DNA of 64,000 bases, from contig CP051141.1 in assembly GCA_001592805.2 (NCBI GenBank), forward strand, positions 3,038,001 through 3,102,000. Direction: 5' to 3'. A program made the position numbers and the translations under genes. This document shows, one piece after another, positions 30,123-40,708 of the stretch. The notes under the pieces are model-generated. The model made no database searches and was not told where the DNA came from. It worked only from the letters and a program-made list of their open reading frames with translations. This stretch comes from Peltaster fructicola (Eukaryota; Ascomycota; Dothideomycetes). The stretch's first letter is position 1; each line of letters opens with the position of its first letter.

Positions 30123-32972
30123 TTACATCTTAGGATCCCAGTCAAAGTCGTTGTCATCTAACTCTTCGAGTTCTTCTGCTGGGCTTTCCCAGGCCTCTTC
30201 CTCGTCTGAAACAATTCCAACCTTGTCAACTGCCTCATGGAGTTCTTCGAGAGCATTCAAGACAGGGTCTGCCTTGCTCGTAGATCCATCAGTGGTCGAT
30301 GTCTCTTTGGCGTCATCCTTCGCCTCTGCAGTGGTCGATATTCCCGTCGTTTCGTCCTTCGTCTCTTCAGTAGTCGATGTCTCTTTTACTGCACTCTTTA
30401 CCGCATCAGTAATCGATCCTTCTTTCGCTTCATCTTTCACCTCGTCTGTCGTCTTCGCTACGACGACCTCGCTGGCAGATGATGCTTCAGGCTTCTCTCC
30501 TTCCTTGGAAGCCGTCCTATCATTCAATTCAGGCATCTTCTCCTCTTCCTCGAAAGAAGTCTTAGCATTCGCTTCAAGCTTCTTCTCTGCTTCCTTGGCA
30601 GCAGTCTGTCCGTCCTGCGCGTCAGTGGCTGGCTCATCCTTCTCGACCTTGGCATCTATGCTTATGGACTGTGCCCCATGAGCGGCATCAGCATCGATCT
30701 CAGACTTCTTCTCGGTCTCGGCAACGGCGTTCGCAGACTCTGAATTGGAAGGAGAAGCACTAGCGGTAGCGTCTGCATTACTTTGCTGCTTGCTGGTAGA
30801 CGGCGACTCGAATTTTGAACCACCCTCCACATCATCCTTCCCAGCTTCGGTCTCGGTACTGTCAGTACTGGGTGTTAACTTGCTGTCTTTGGTAGTGGTG
30901 CTATCCTTCGAAGCGTTCTTTAGCTTCTGCTCTCTACGCTTGGCAGCAGCCTTCTCAAAGGCCGCCTTTCGCTTCGCATTTGTCGCATCCACAACTCGCT
31001 GCCTTCGTTGTCGAATCCTCTCACGGTCAAGCTTTGTGTATCTGCGATTCTCCTCCAGGTTTTTGATGGATTGCTGGTAGCTCTCGTCTCGCTGTTGCTT
31101 GCGAATCCTCTTCTCCATGGCACGCAGGTTACCTTTGGTTTGTGCATAGTCGTAAGATCGACCAACTTGCAGGAGCTTGTCTTTCCGATCATGAGCGCAC
31201 GTCAGGATCATCTCTTGAGGAGTACTATTGTCGAATCGGGCTGCTGACACTTTGAAGATGATGTAGTACTTGCCAGGCTCGATATCGTCAATCTCGGCCG
31301 ACACCGAACGTTGGGAAGTCCAGTCAGCACTCGAATTGTGCAGACTACGCATCAGATACTTCTGACCGAATTCCTTCTCTTTGTACAGCCGGAAGTGCAG
31401 CAAGAAGCGATAACGACCTTGCAGACCGTTGAAGTAGCGATCGTCTGGCTGCTGCAGGACGACCACGATTGGACCTTTCTCAGACACGGTGAGCTCGAAT
31501 CTGGTGTCAAGATAGTCGACAGTCCATGGGACGTCAACACAGGTCCAAAGTTGTGCGACTTGCAGTCGCTTATCGAAGAGCCTCACACGACTGATGCTTG
31601 AAAAGTGCTTGAAGAAGTCCTTGTACGACATCCAGAAGACACCATCGTTGCCGAAGGTGTGATTTAACTTGCGCATCATCTCAGGAGTCCACTCTTTCGA
31701 TCCATCACTCCAGTCTCCATCTGTATACTCGCCTTCTCCCCACGGGTTGCGGACCTTGAGGAGCTTGAGATCGCCCTCAGACCAAGCCTCCAGCACAGTG
31801 TAAGCATGATACGGCACAATGCCCTTGGACCATGCTGACTTTCCACCACCACCGAAGAGATACTTCTTGTTGACCTGGCTCATCTGCTCATCCCAAAATC
31901 GATCTTTGTCCATTACGTCTTCTGGGCTGAAGCTTGTAGCAACACCACCGGTTAGATCCTCGATACCCTCACTGGCATAGCCACCCTCAATGGTGGCATA
32001 ATCGCCGTGAGCTTTGGCATAGGCCTTCTCGATCAAAGGTACCCAGGTCTCGTCAGACTTGCAGCGGGAGAAGTAGAGTGCTTCACTGCCCTTCTGCAGC
32101 TGTTCTTTGAGTTTGTCCTTGTCGTGTCGAAGTGGTATGCCTGGCTCACCGGGACCATCTGCAAGCACAATGGTGAGGTCGTTGTCGTCTCCAACAGAGA
32201 TGAACAGTCGGTCATCGATAACTTCGTAGATCCATTCGCCGTCTATGCTCGTTAGAGGACTTCCCACGTATCAGAGCACCTACTCACCCCTGTAGAAGAC
32301 GAAGCCATAGACGCCAACCTTCTCATCTCTTGCAACGCACAATCGCTCGATGAGCTCTCGCTTTGCGGACACGGCGACTAATGCTGCAATGAACCAACAG
32401 TCTCCAACCTGGCCTTGTCGAATATCGCAGCCGTTGGCGGTCTCGCTAAAGAAGACAGGCTTCTCAAAGATATCCTCCACACGTTTGATCCATGGTGGAC
32501 TCCCAATGGCGGCCACGACGTCAGGCGCATCACCTCTGAGGTTGTTAAGACAGTATGCATTGCGCTCGAGGTCGAAAAGAGCATCCTTATACTTTTGATT
32601 CAACCTCTTGCACTCTTCGACAATAGCCGCGACCTTCTCACGACATTCGGCGGCGGCTTCTTCCCACGAATACGCAATGTTCTCACGGTTACGCAAGCCT
32701 TGTGGTTGCTCCTCTTCAATCAGCTTCTTCTCTTGCTGGAGTGCTTTCCCTGGCTTCGACGCGACTTTTGCCCGGGTCGTCTGCACAGCTAGGAACTTAT
32801 CCCAAGCTGGGTAGAAGTGGTCAGATCTGGGCTTTGGCGGTTCCGGAGGCGGCGAAGGCGGTCGAGGAGGCTCGTCTTGAATGATGCGTACAGTAAACGG
32901 TTGCGAACTTGGAGGCTCGTCGAGTGGCAGGTCGAGGCCTGCGAATCCATAGCGATATCTGTTCTTAGGCAT
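30123..32972 (-). CDS. Calpain-family cysteine protease with acidic Lys/Glu/Thr tail
   Basis: Exons are 32288-32972 and 30123-32242; the 45-nt intron 32243-32287 (phase 1) joins GFVFYR to DGEWIYEVID, giving 934 residues. The catalytic triad is visible: Cys in GQVGDCWFIAAL (about 202), His in GIVPYHAYTVLEA and Asn in VRNPWGEGEY. A calpain beta-sandwich-like domain follows (RYRFLLHFRLYKEKEFG, IEPGKYYIIFKVSA). A charged helical segment (residues about 610-690, Arg/Lys/Gln/Glu-rich) leads into a roughly 230-residue low-complexity tail rich in Glu, Lys, Ala and Thr. The N-terminus is proline-rich (RPPSPPPEPPKP). There is no MIT domain, so this is not PalB/Rim13. Calpains are calcium-regulated intracellular proteases; the substrate is unknown. 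Confidence 0.92.
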
Positions 32973-33886
32973 GTCGATGTTAGCGAGCTAAAGAGAGTTG
33001 GCTGAGCAATCGACAAGGCTGAGTGTTCACGTCATAACAATACTACCTGGACGTGTCTGATCGGCTGAAATACAAGCAGTCGAGACGATGGTGCACAACG
33101 ATCCTAGTGCTTGCAGCTTGCATGAGCTGTATTCTCGGCTAGCATGAGTCTCGAGACCGGTCAAGACTTGTGTGGCAGAGGATCGTGCTTGACGCATCTT
33201 GATTCGTTGTCGAACGAGGAAAACCGGCAGTGTTGCATGAGGCTGAAGGATGCAGTGGGAGGCCTTGCACTTTAGGGGTCAGAAGTTGTGGGACAAACGC
33301 CGTAGGCGCTGGAGAACTCCATTAGATAGGTGGTATCACACTGAATAGCTCCCTTTCGAGATCATCAATCTACCGAGCTCACTGTGACGATTCCCACCCC
33401 TTGATTGACAACGTTGTGCAGGCTGGACATATGTGATTCGTCTGAACCCAGTGACTCAGAGCACATGCTATGGCTCACCATCGTTTTGGAGCTGCGGAGA
33501 ACCACACAGCTCATCCAGAATCATAGCACCGGACGAGAGATCGAAATGTTCGAGAAGACTCACCAAGACAACACCTGATCTGCCCTCACCTCAATACACT
33601 GAGCAACAGTGGCCGAGCAACTGTCCTGGATCATTGTTATCTTATGTAGGAGCATCTTGAGTATCCCTCTCCACGAGGTCAAACAAATTTCGCAGCATGT
33701 GGACAACGAAGCCAAGATGACAGGCATCTGAGGATATGGCGCAGTCGGTTGTATCGACAGCTACAAGGCTTGGCAACTAGTAGTGGAATGTAAAATCATG
33801 GTAGCAAATTATGTAGTGTTTCTACAGCTACAACTGGGGTTTCTGGCCGTGGCCTATGTAGGTGATGTCCTCAGACATTCACATCT
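32973..33886. other. 0.9-kb intergenic region
   Basis: This is the calpain promoter side and the 3' side of the next minus gene. Only motif-less short frames (for example 33433-33660) are present. Confidence 0.5.
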
Positions 33887-34909
33887 CTAGGCGCGATTTG
33901 GCACATTCTGCTCTCGGATGGTGTCACGACCATCGACTGGGGTGTGTGTTGGGTGATACTTCTTCTCCCTTCCGTTCTCCTTGCACTTGTAGCAGATGAT
34001 CTGACGACGGACATAGCAACCATCGCGCTCATCGAAACGAGGAAGTGGATCAATGGTGACGTTCGCACATTCGTCGCACTTGATCTGGATGTTCTGCTCG
34101 AATGGATTGTTGGGATCTGCATTGCGAGTGGCCTTTTTCGAGCGACGGCGTTGACCTGTAGACTGAGTCACATAATGATCTGCAACTCCCAGGTCGTGTG
34201 CCTTCTGCAAGTTCTTCTTCGCACCTGCAAGTACCGGGTCGTCTGTCTCGGAGGAACCAGCGTACGGTGATTGTGCAGACATTGACAAATGCTCACTCTT
34301 CCCTGTGTCGTCGCGATCCTTTGTCGACATCATGTCTAGTGACATTTCGGAGAACAGGCCGCTTGACTGAGACTTCTGTTGTGCAGCTGTTGGTGAAGGC
34401 GCATCATTCTCTGTGGTACCGAGATGCTTGGACACAGACTCATTGAATGGCGAGTCGAGATTGATGCCCAGGTCGAATTGCTGCTTCAGCGGTGTGATCG
34501 AAGTCGACGCATGAGGAATTGGGCTCAAGACAGGCACCGTTGTGAGCGAGCTCTTTCCGAGTTTGCCGGAGCTGATCGAAGAGGCCTTGTCGTGTGGTGA
34601 GTCGAGAATTTGATCACTCTCATCATCTTCGGAGTCGGCGATGACCCGTGGCTTAAGCGACTTCCTAGCTTTGGTTTGAATGACATCCTCGTCCTCCGAA
34701 TCAGGAATCTCGATTGGCTTGGTTTCTGTCTTGGACTTCTTCTCAGCCGATTTCGCCTCAACATCGAGCTCGTCATCGTCGGATGTCGCAGGCCGTTTCT
34801 TGGAAGGAGGAGTGCTGAAGAAGTTGGCGATAGGTGAAGATTTCACCCTATCAGTATCGGATATGTTCATGCGAGCCTTCCGAGCCATGTTCCCAGGCAA
34901 GGATGCCAC
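33887..34909 (-). CDS. Disordered nuclear protein with C-terminal CxxC...CxxC zinc site
   Basis: One exon, 340 residues. I do not recognise a named family. The first 260 residues are Ser/Asp/Lys-rich and probably disordered, with acidic SD/SE repeats (IEIPDSEDEDVIQ, VIADSEDDESD) resembling CK2 or SUMO-interaction sites, and a basic patch SKKRPATSDDDE. Near the start, SPIANFFSTPPSKK resembles a PIP-like QxxxxFF or KFF-type short motif, which is a guess. The C-terminus holds a basic QRRRSKKATR stretch and a probable zinc ribbon: CDECANVTIDP, a spacer, then IICYKCKENGREKKYHP. The combination suggests a chromatin or DNA-repair accessory protein, but that is inference from composition only. Confidence 0.7.
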   Translation of the reverse strand: MASLPGNMARKARMNISDTDRVKSSPIANFFSTPPSKKRPATSDDDELDVEAKSAEKKSKTETKPIEIPDSEDEDVIQTKARKSLKPRVIADSEDDESDQILDSPHDKASSISSGKLGKSSLTTVPVLSPIPHASTSITPLKQQFDLGINLDSPFNESVSKHLGTTENDAPSPTAAQQKSQSSGLFSEMSLDMMSTKDRDDTGKSEHLSMSAQSPYAGSSETDDPVLAGAKKNLQKAHDLGVADHYVTQSTGQRRRSKKATRNADPNNPFEQNIQIKCDECANVTIDPLPRFDERDGCYVRRQIICYKCKENGREKKYHPTHTPVDGRDTIREQNVPNRA

Positions 34910-35300
34910 GATGATCCAGTTGGAGTTGCTTCGTAGTGACTATACTCGGCAATTAGCGCTCGAGCTACACACAGCCCAGGTGTATACATACCGACAGCGA
35001 AGCTGAGCTAGGAGAAGCACCAAAGGTCGCGGTTTGTCTTAGCAGTGCTGATTTGCAGCAGCAAAAGAAAGTGATGTAAGCGGACACTTGAAGTCAAGAA
35101 ACAGAGGGTTCTAGAATGAAGTGTGGGTGCCTGGCCAGAGGCTGCCGAGTGAATCGTGAGTTGGCTGAAGGAAACGACATCATACTCAGAGCCTTACCAT
35201 TTTGAGCTGGGGATGTCCATTCAATAGAGGAAGAGAACATCGTAGAAGCTTACCATTGTCTGCTCACCTGCACAGTGCTCGCCTGCACAAAATAAGTATG
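34910..35300. other. Intergenic
   Basis: Promoter side of the zinc-ribbon protein gene. No gene seen. Confidence 0.4.
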
Positions 35301-35831
35301 CTACGCACTGCAACTGAGAACTTGCCAAGGATAACCTGATGGTTGACAGACCTCATCTACTCGACTGAGTATCCTGTTCAGCGCCGCATGCCTGACTGCA
35401 GCACGACCTTCGGCGTCTCGCAGATGGTATTCGTAGCGTGAGCTGCTCGAGTCAATGCTCATCAATGAGGGAAACAAGCTGACAGCTTGCTGGCAAACAG
35501 GTGATGAGCTGGGCTTGCCATCAGATGGGTGTCTCTGCCTGGTTATGACTGATTCTTTAGGAAACCTCTTCGCAAGACTTCTTCTTCGCTGCCATGATTG
35601 TGTTCCTCTCTTGTGCGGAAAGCCTCCAAACTCCTCCTCTCTCACAAGGGCACCTCGACTCAATGCCAAGTCAGCAACGGTGAATTTTGGCAATCGTTGA
35701 GGGCATGGCATGTTCGCATCAAGACTGCAGTCGAACCTTTCATCGGCGGCGCTCGCAGCTCGTCCACTGACAACAGGATCGAGAACCGAGGGACAAGTGA
35801 TGCTGGCTCGGAAGGTCGAGGTTTGTTGCAA
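35301..35831 (-). CDS. Possible hypothetical protein of 176 residues
   Basis: A single open frame starts MQQTSTFRASITCPSVLDPV and ends PSGYPWQVLSCSA. The middle is Arg/Ser-rich (RGTQSWQRRRSLAKRFPKES) and a short amphipathic stretch follows (EGRAAVRHAALNRILSRVDE). A possible donor follows that helix, so the real end may differ. I recognise no family, and shorter frames on the other strand compete, so support is weak. Confidence 0.3.
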   Translation of the reverse strand: MQQTSTFRASITCPSVLDPVVSGRAASAADERFDCSLDANMPCPQRLPKFTVADLALSRGALVREEEFGGFPHKRGTQSWQRRRSLAKRFPKESVITRQRHPSDGKPSSSPVCQQAVSLFPSLMSIDSSSSRYEYHLRDAEGRAAVRHAALNRILSRVDEVCQPSGYPWQVLSCSA

Positions 35832-36281
35832 ATCATAACAACACGTCGAATTGCAGCATGACCACTAGAAGTGCTGTCACCGATGAGCCGCTAGTGCTGG
35901 TCTGGCGAGGCGATGCCATCGACAAGCGGTCATTCGCTGGCAGGACACCACCTCGTCGCATCGAACCCATGACAATATCCCACTCTGCTATTGCATTGCG
36001 GCTTGCAAAGAAGGACGGTCGCAGCATCGCGGACATGCAGAGTTTATTGATCCGGCTGTTGAGATCGAGCAACAGCAAGCATCGGAAATTGCCAGTCCAT
36101 GCCATTCCGTGCTATCCCAAGTGGCACACTTCACTTTTGAGACGACATTTTTGCCATGATCACGCCTGGCATCTGGCTCTTGACCTGTAGTCACACTGCA
36201 TGATCACGACGTGGGAGGTAAGTTCAAAGATAGTGTTGTGGCCAGTCGCAACGCTTTAGCATTTCTTCACGTCTTCTCACC
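35832..36281. other. Upstream region of the secretory lipase
   Basis: A 110-codon plus-strand frame (35858-36190) has no motif. The stretch directly before the ATG at 36282 is pyrimidine-rich (CACGTCTTCTCACC), as in expressed fungal genes. Confidence 0.4.
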
Positions 36282-37634
36282 ATGGTATCACTACGCTGGT
36301 TCGCAGTAGCCTTCATTCTTTGGCCTGTAGTACAGGCCATTCTTATCACACCTGCTATCGATCCGTTTTATCAACCGCCGGCCGGCTTTGCTTCAACAGC
36401 ACCAGGAACGATCTTACGCTCACGACCTATCGTAGCAGCCAATCTTGGTCTCATTCCCATTCCTGTGCAAGCAACGCAGCTTCTATACCGCACGCGTTCC
36501 ATCAACGGGTCAGCCATTGCAACAGTCACAACCATCTTCCAGCCACTGGACGCACAACCAAATCGATTCATCTCGTTCCAGACCGCAGAAGATGGTGCCT
36601 GGATAAATTGTGCTCCTAGCTATAACTTTCAGCTCCTGGACCCAGCCACGAACCCTATAGTGGCATTCGAATTGATCATCATTCAGGTATACCTTGCGTC
36701 GGGTTACACGGTGGTCTCTTCGGACTATGAAGGACCAGATGCAGCTTTCGGAGCAGGACGACTGAGTGGCTACGGCACACTCGACGGCATGCGTGCTGCA
36801 ACACAGTTCCTGGGTGGCTCACAAGCCATTGTCGGCGCAGGCTATTCTGGCGGTGCCATCGCAACCGGCTGGGCAGCATCTCTTCAGCCGACCTATGCTC
36901 CAGAGCTTGACGTTAAAGGCTGGGCAATGGGAGGCACACCTGCGAACTTGACTGGCACTGCGCTCTTTGTGTCAGATACATTATTCTCTGGCTTCCTACC
37001 ACCTACGCTCGATGGTCTGAACAAGCCCAGCTCATACCTGGCACAACTTCAGCCTCTCATCAATGAGACCATCACTCCATACGGTCAGACCATCCTCGAT
37101 ATTGCCAACACAAACTGTGCACCAACAGACATAGTTGCCTATGCTGGGCAATCACCACTATCATTTGATTTCCAGAGCCTAGGTCCCGCACTTTTACAAA
37201 ATCCAGTGTTCATGTCTGTCTTGTCGCAACAGACCATGGGTGTCAACTCCAACGAGACACCTACGGCGCCAGTGTTCCTCTACCACGCAGTACTGGACGA
37301 GATCATTCCCTACGCCAATGCTTCGACGCTGTTCGACTCATGGTGTAGCAAAGGTGCTCAGGTGACGTTTGCTACATTCGAAGCCGGCGGACATTTCACG
37401 ACCGAGATCGGTGGTGTGGTGCCGTCCATCCAGTATGCCGCATCCGCCTTCGCAGGAACAACTCCTTCGGCATGTACTACTGAGACAATGGCCAATCCTG
37501 TGGTCAATCCGCTCGCATTAGGCCTCGATGCTGAGCCTGCGCTGGTCGAATTGCTCAATACCTTGATCAAACTTGGACCGAATGATGAGAATCTCTTCAA
37601 CAACTTTGCTACCACTGGAAGCATAGCGGCATGA
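36282..37634 (+). CDS. Secretory triacylglycerol lipase (LIP family)
   Basis: One exon, 450 residues. A clear signal peptide (MVSLRWFAVAFILWPVVQA) precedes the mature chain. The fungal secretory-lipase pattern follows: FYQPPAGFASTAPGTILRSR, then VVSSDYEGPDAAFGAG and the nucleophile elbow VGAGYSGGAIATGW (Ser about 190). Asp lies in YHAVLDEIIPYANA and His in FEAGGHFTTEIGG. These enzymes hydrolyse triacylglycerols and esters outside the cell, and they occur as expanded families in yeasts and plant- or skin-associated fungi. The length is normal. No neighbouring lipid gene is linked. Confidence 0.93.
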   Translation: MVSLRWFAVAFILWPVVQAILITPAIDPFYQPPAGFASTAPGTILRSRPIVAANLGLIPIPVQATQLLYRTRSINGSAIATVTTIFQPLDAQPNRFISFQTAEDGAWINCAPSYNFQLLDPATNPIVAFELIIIQVYLASGYTVVSSDYEGPDAAFGAGRLSGYGTLDGMRAATQFLGGSQAIVGAGYSGGAIATGWAASLQPTYAPELDVKGWAMGGTPANLTGTALFVSDTLFSGFLPPTLDGLNKPSSYLAQLQPLINETITPYGQTILDIANTNCAPTDIVAYAGQSPLSFDFQSLGPALLQNPVFMSVLSQQTMGVNSNETPTAPVFLYHAVLDEIIPYANASTLFDSWCSKGAQVTFATFEAGGHFTTEIGGVVPSIQYAASAFAGTTPSACTTETMANPVVNPLALGLDAEPALVELLNTLIKLGPNDENLFNNFATTGSIAA

Positions 37635-38181
37635 GTGAGTCGTTTGGACCAGGACTGTTCGAGTCAGCCGCAGGTGTGTGTGATACAGCGTGGATTAGCT
37701 GGAAATGTATGTAGATATCTTCACATCTCTGAGCGTGACGCTGCGACGCTCGTCTTTTCTGCAACGGCTTCTATGTCAAGAATGAAGGACCCATGTGCTT
37801 GCAGTTTATGCAGCAATCCCAATGGTAGTCTAGACCCTTGAACTCTCATGGTTACATCACTTCTCAGACCCATTCCGTCCTGACTTCTTGAACCACAAAA
37901 CTTGGGCTCTGAGCTGCGCCTCGTCACCTCCACGCAAGTAAGCCTGCTGACACCACGGAGAGTCCTCGCATAGCCTCGTACCTAGTGGATGTCGTGCCTC
38001 AAGAAGATACTGGCGTGAGGGAATTTGCTCAAACCTCCCCTACCATTGACCTCGCACCTCCACGTGTCACGAGCTTGGTCTATAACATTATCATCAATCA
38101 CAGCTACATGACCACAGGTAAGCCCAGGCTAAGTCTACTGCAGTCAACCTCATTCTTGTGTGAACGTACTGGATCAGCATC
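37635..38181. other. Intergenic between lipase and GH114 gene
   Basis: This contains the GH114-gene promoter. A frame starting at 37985 on the same strand runs into the GH114 repeat region in another frame and is a shadow. No separate gene is supported. Confidence 0.5.
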
Positions 38182-39471
38182 ATGGGTGATCAATGGGCCC
38201 CTCCAGTGCCTAGTCGACCTGCTGGCTGGGCACCGCAGGGTCAGCAAGAGCAGCAGCCGCCATACCATCAACAATATCAGCAGCCGTATCAACAAGGGTA
38301 TCAGCAGGGTTATCAACAACAGCAGCAGTACCAACCACCGCAGCAATATCCTCCTTCTCAGAACTATTCACAGGAGCAATATCAGCCACCACAACAGCGA
38401 TACCAGCAATCGTACCAGCAACAGCAGCAGCAGCAGTACGCTCCGCCTCAACAGTATTCTGGCTACCAGCAACCTCAACAATATGCACCACCGCCACCAT
38501 TTGGCCCACCAGGTCAGAATCAGTACGGTCCTCCTCAAGGCCAGTATGGCCCACCTCAAGGACAATATACCCCACCTCAAGGTCAGTATGGTCCACCTCA
38601 GGGTCAATACGGTCCACCGCAAGGTCAATATGGTCCACCGCAAGGTCAGTACGGACCGCCACAGGGTCACCATGGCCCGCAACAAGGCCAGCACGGTCAG
38701 GGACCGACACGCCAGATCTGGCGCCCTGCAGCAGGAGCGACCTGGAATATGGTCCTACACGATCCTGTAAAGCTCGATGACACGATTGAGGATGCAGAAG
38801 TCTGGATTCTTGATATCTTTGACACGCCAGCTGAGTCGGTAGCCGAGCTGCACAGACGTGGACGCAAAGTTATTGGATACTTCTCAGGAGGAACGTTTGA
38901 AGATTGGCGATCCGATGCCTCGAAGTTCCCCAAGCACGAGATGGGTAAGAAGTTGGACGAGTGGGAGGGCGAGAAATGGATACAGACCTCATCACCTGCT
39001 ATCCGTGCCATCATGATTGAGCGAATCGAATTGGCACTAAGCAAGGGATTCGATGGCATCGATGTGGACAATGTGGATGGTTATGACAACAAGAATGGTC
39101 TTGGCCTGACGAAGGACTCCGCCGTCGACTTCGTCAAGTTCATGGCGAGGGAGGCGCACTCGAGAGGCTTAGCATGTGGTCTAAAGAACGCCTCGGACAT
39201 CATACCAAGAGTCATTGACGATGTGCAGTGGGTTGTGCAGGAACAGTGCGTGCAATACGGTGATGAAGAGGAATATCTTCCCTTCATCAAGCAGAACAAG
39301 CCTGTCTTCAACGTCGAATATCCCAAGGGAGAGGACACTGACAGCTCTAAGTGCAACAATAACAAGGAAGTCACTGGTAAGCCACTGCAGAAGTGTATGA
39401 AGGCGAAGAACATGGGCTATTCGACCATCATCAAGAACATCAAGCTTGATCAATGGATACAGGTCGTCTGA
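38182..39471 (+). CDS. GH114-type glycosidase with Q/P/G/Y-rich repeat head
   Basis: One exon, 429 residues. Residues 1-175 are low complexity: a Gln/Tyr-rich part (QQPYQQGYQQGYQQQQQY) then seven near-perfect GPPQGQY units. From about residue 178 the TM1410/GH114 domain begins: IWRPAAGATWNMVLHD, IGYFSGGTFEDWRSDASKF, KWIQTSSPAIRAIMIERI, KGFDGIDVDNVDGYDNKNG and AREAHSRGLACGLKNASD, ending KLDQWIQVV. GH114 enzymes are endo-alpha-1,4-polygalactosaminidases acting on galactosaminogalactan-type polymers. Normally they are secreted, but no signal peptide is visible here; the protein starts MGDQWAPPVPSRP. The head resembles annexin- or prion-like linkers and may drive condensate or wall association. 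An upstream signal exon could have been missed. Confidence 0.9.
   Translation: MGDQWAPPVPSRPAGWAPQGQQEQQPPYHQQYQQPYQQGYQQGYQQQQQYQPPQQYPPSQNYSQEQYQPPQQRYQQSYQQQQQQQYAPPQQYSGYQQPQQYAPPPPFGPPGQNQYGPPQGQYGPPQGQYTPPQGQYGPPQGQYGPPQGQYGPPQGQYGPPQGHHGPQQGQHGQGPTRQIWRPAAGATWNMVLHDPVKLDDTIEDAEVWILDIFDTPAESVAELHRRGRKVIGYFSGGTFEDWRSDASKFPKHEMGKKLDEWEGEKWIQTSSPAIRAIMIERIELALSKGFDGIDVDNVDGYDNKNGLGLTKDSAVDFVKFMAREAHSRGLACGLKNASDIIPRVIDDVQWVVQEQCVQYGDEEEYLPFIKQNKPVFNVEYPKGEDTDSSKCNNNKEVTGKPLQKCMKAKNMGYSTIIKNIKLDQWIQVV
38524..38670 (+). repeat. Seven 21-bp units coding GPPQGQY
   Basis: In-frame minisatellite inside the GH114-type gene; one unit reads TPPQGQY. Third-position differences between units indicate age or selection on the peptide. 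Copy number is likely to vary between strains (inference). Confidence 0.9.
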
Positions 39472-39653
39472 GATAGCGTGATAGTTGTAGAGTATCAAGC
39501 ACTGCATTGGATGTGTCACTCCCTCCAGCAACAACGACTCAGGAGGTTTGCTCAGCCACGATTGCTCAGTGCATTGGGCGTATGGATGTAGTTCGATGTC
39601 ATAGTGTTCATGACTCATGCGTGGCGACGCATTGGCGAGGCATCACATGAGAG

Positions 39654-40655
39654 GTGCCTATCTTGGTCACCGCGAGCTCAAGCCGACCAGGTAATGGAGT
39701 CATCGAGTCGATTGTCAATATATTATGTTCGGATGCTAAACCAAAGCTCACCACAATCAAGTTCCTTACAGCAATGGCATTTGCAGCATTTGCGAGAGTG
39801 CTACCACGCTTCAGCACACCTGCTGTGATTGAGGACGACTATGAAGTCCTAGACAACTTCGACTGCGTCAGTGACTTTGGTGTCCAGTCTCTGGCAGAAT
39901 CATCCAAACCAGACACGATCGCCAGCACGGCTGCACCCTCTGAGACATATATTAGACATAGCAGACCCCTCTATGTCATCGACTCGTGGCTCTGCTCATA
40001 CTGCCCTCCATGGGATCAGCCACAAGACAACACTTCTGACGCTCTGCTAGACTTCGACAGGGAGCTCCCGCACTGCAGCATCGATTCATCGGACGCCAAT
40101 GCGATGTGTCTCGCAGGTCGTGGTGACGCTGGTCACACTTTCAAGGATGTCCGGTCGGCCGCCAAGAGTCGTCGAAGAGATCGTGTTGAGCGTGAGAAGT
40201 ACTGGGGTTTCCGAGTCGTCAGGCGTGGCGAGATGGCCCAACCATACCATGCCGATGCGACGTTCCCAGAGATGTTTCCAGTGATCGAGACCGAGCCAGT
40301 ATCGGCGCGGGGAGTTTATGCAATGGCTCAGAGATATCCTCGACCTCCAAAGCCTTCGCATAGGCCATACTACAAGAATCGGTCGCCGTTCTCGCAGACT
40401 TACATCAAACGACAGAAGGGCAAGAAGCATGCCGGACCATGGACTGATAAGTTGGCCGAACAGTTCCTGATCAATGGGTGGGACATCGACCGGATGCGAG
40501 ATAAGATTGACGACGATTGGTATAACTGGCAGTACACGTGCCTGACGTGCTTGGAGCCTGTTGATGAATGGAATGAGCTGGCGTGGTTGAGGGTCGTCGG
40601 TGGTGCCACATGCAGCTGTAAGGCTGCAAGTATAACTGAAGGTCCTGGCGGCTGA
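39654..40655 (+). CDS. Hypothetical protein with Cys/Trp-rich C-terminus
   Basis: An open frame of 333 residues. An internal start at 39774 (MAFAAFARVLPRFSTPAV) is equally plausible and would give 293 residues. I recognise no family. The middle is basic (SAAKSRRRDRVEREKYWGFR), then a Pro/Tyr/Arg part (YPRPPKPSHRPYYKNR). The conserved-looking end has WTDKLAEQFLINGWDIDRMR and a cysteine cluster CLTCLEPVDEWNEL...TCSCKA that could bind a metal. There is no membrane segment. It is convergent with ATG101, with 53 bp between stops. Confidence 0.6.
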   Translation: MPILVTASSSRPGNGVIESIVNILCSDAKPKLTTIKFLTAMAFAAFARVLPRFSTPAVIEDDYEVLDNFDCVSDFGVQSLAESSKPDTIASTAAPSETYIRHSRPLYVIDSWLCSYCPPWDQPQDNTSDALLDFDRELPHCSIDSSDANAMCLAGRGDAGHTFKDVRSAAKSRRRDRVEREKYWGFRVVRRGEMAQPYHADATFPEMFPVIETEPVSARGVYAMAQRYPRPPKPSHRPYYKNRSPFSQTYIKRQKGKKHAGPWTDKLAEQFLINGWDIDRMRDKIDDDWYNWQYTCLTCLEPVDEWNELAWLRVVGGATCSCKAASITEGPGG

Positions 40656-40708
40656 TCACCGAGCTCAACCTTCAGCCTGGGATGGCTCTATTGAATGCAT
40701 GTCGGCCA

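Noticed and set aside
38210-38710. Long open frames antisense to the GH114 gene (Val/Asp/His or Leu/Thr-rich)
   Set aside because: They are the complement of the repeat-coding head; periodic composition explains the openness.
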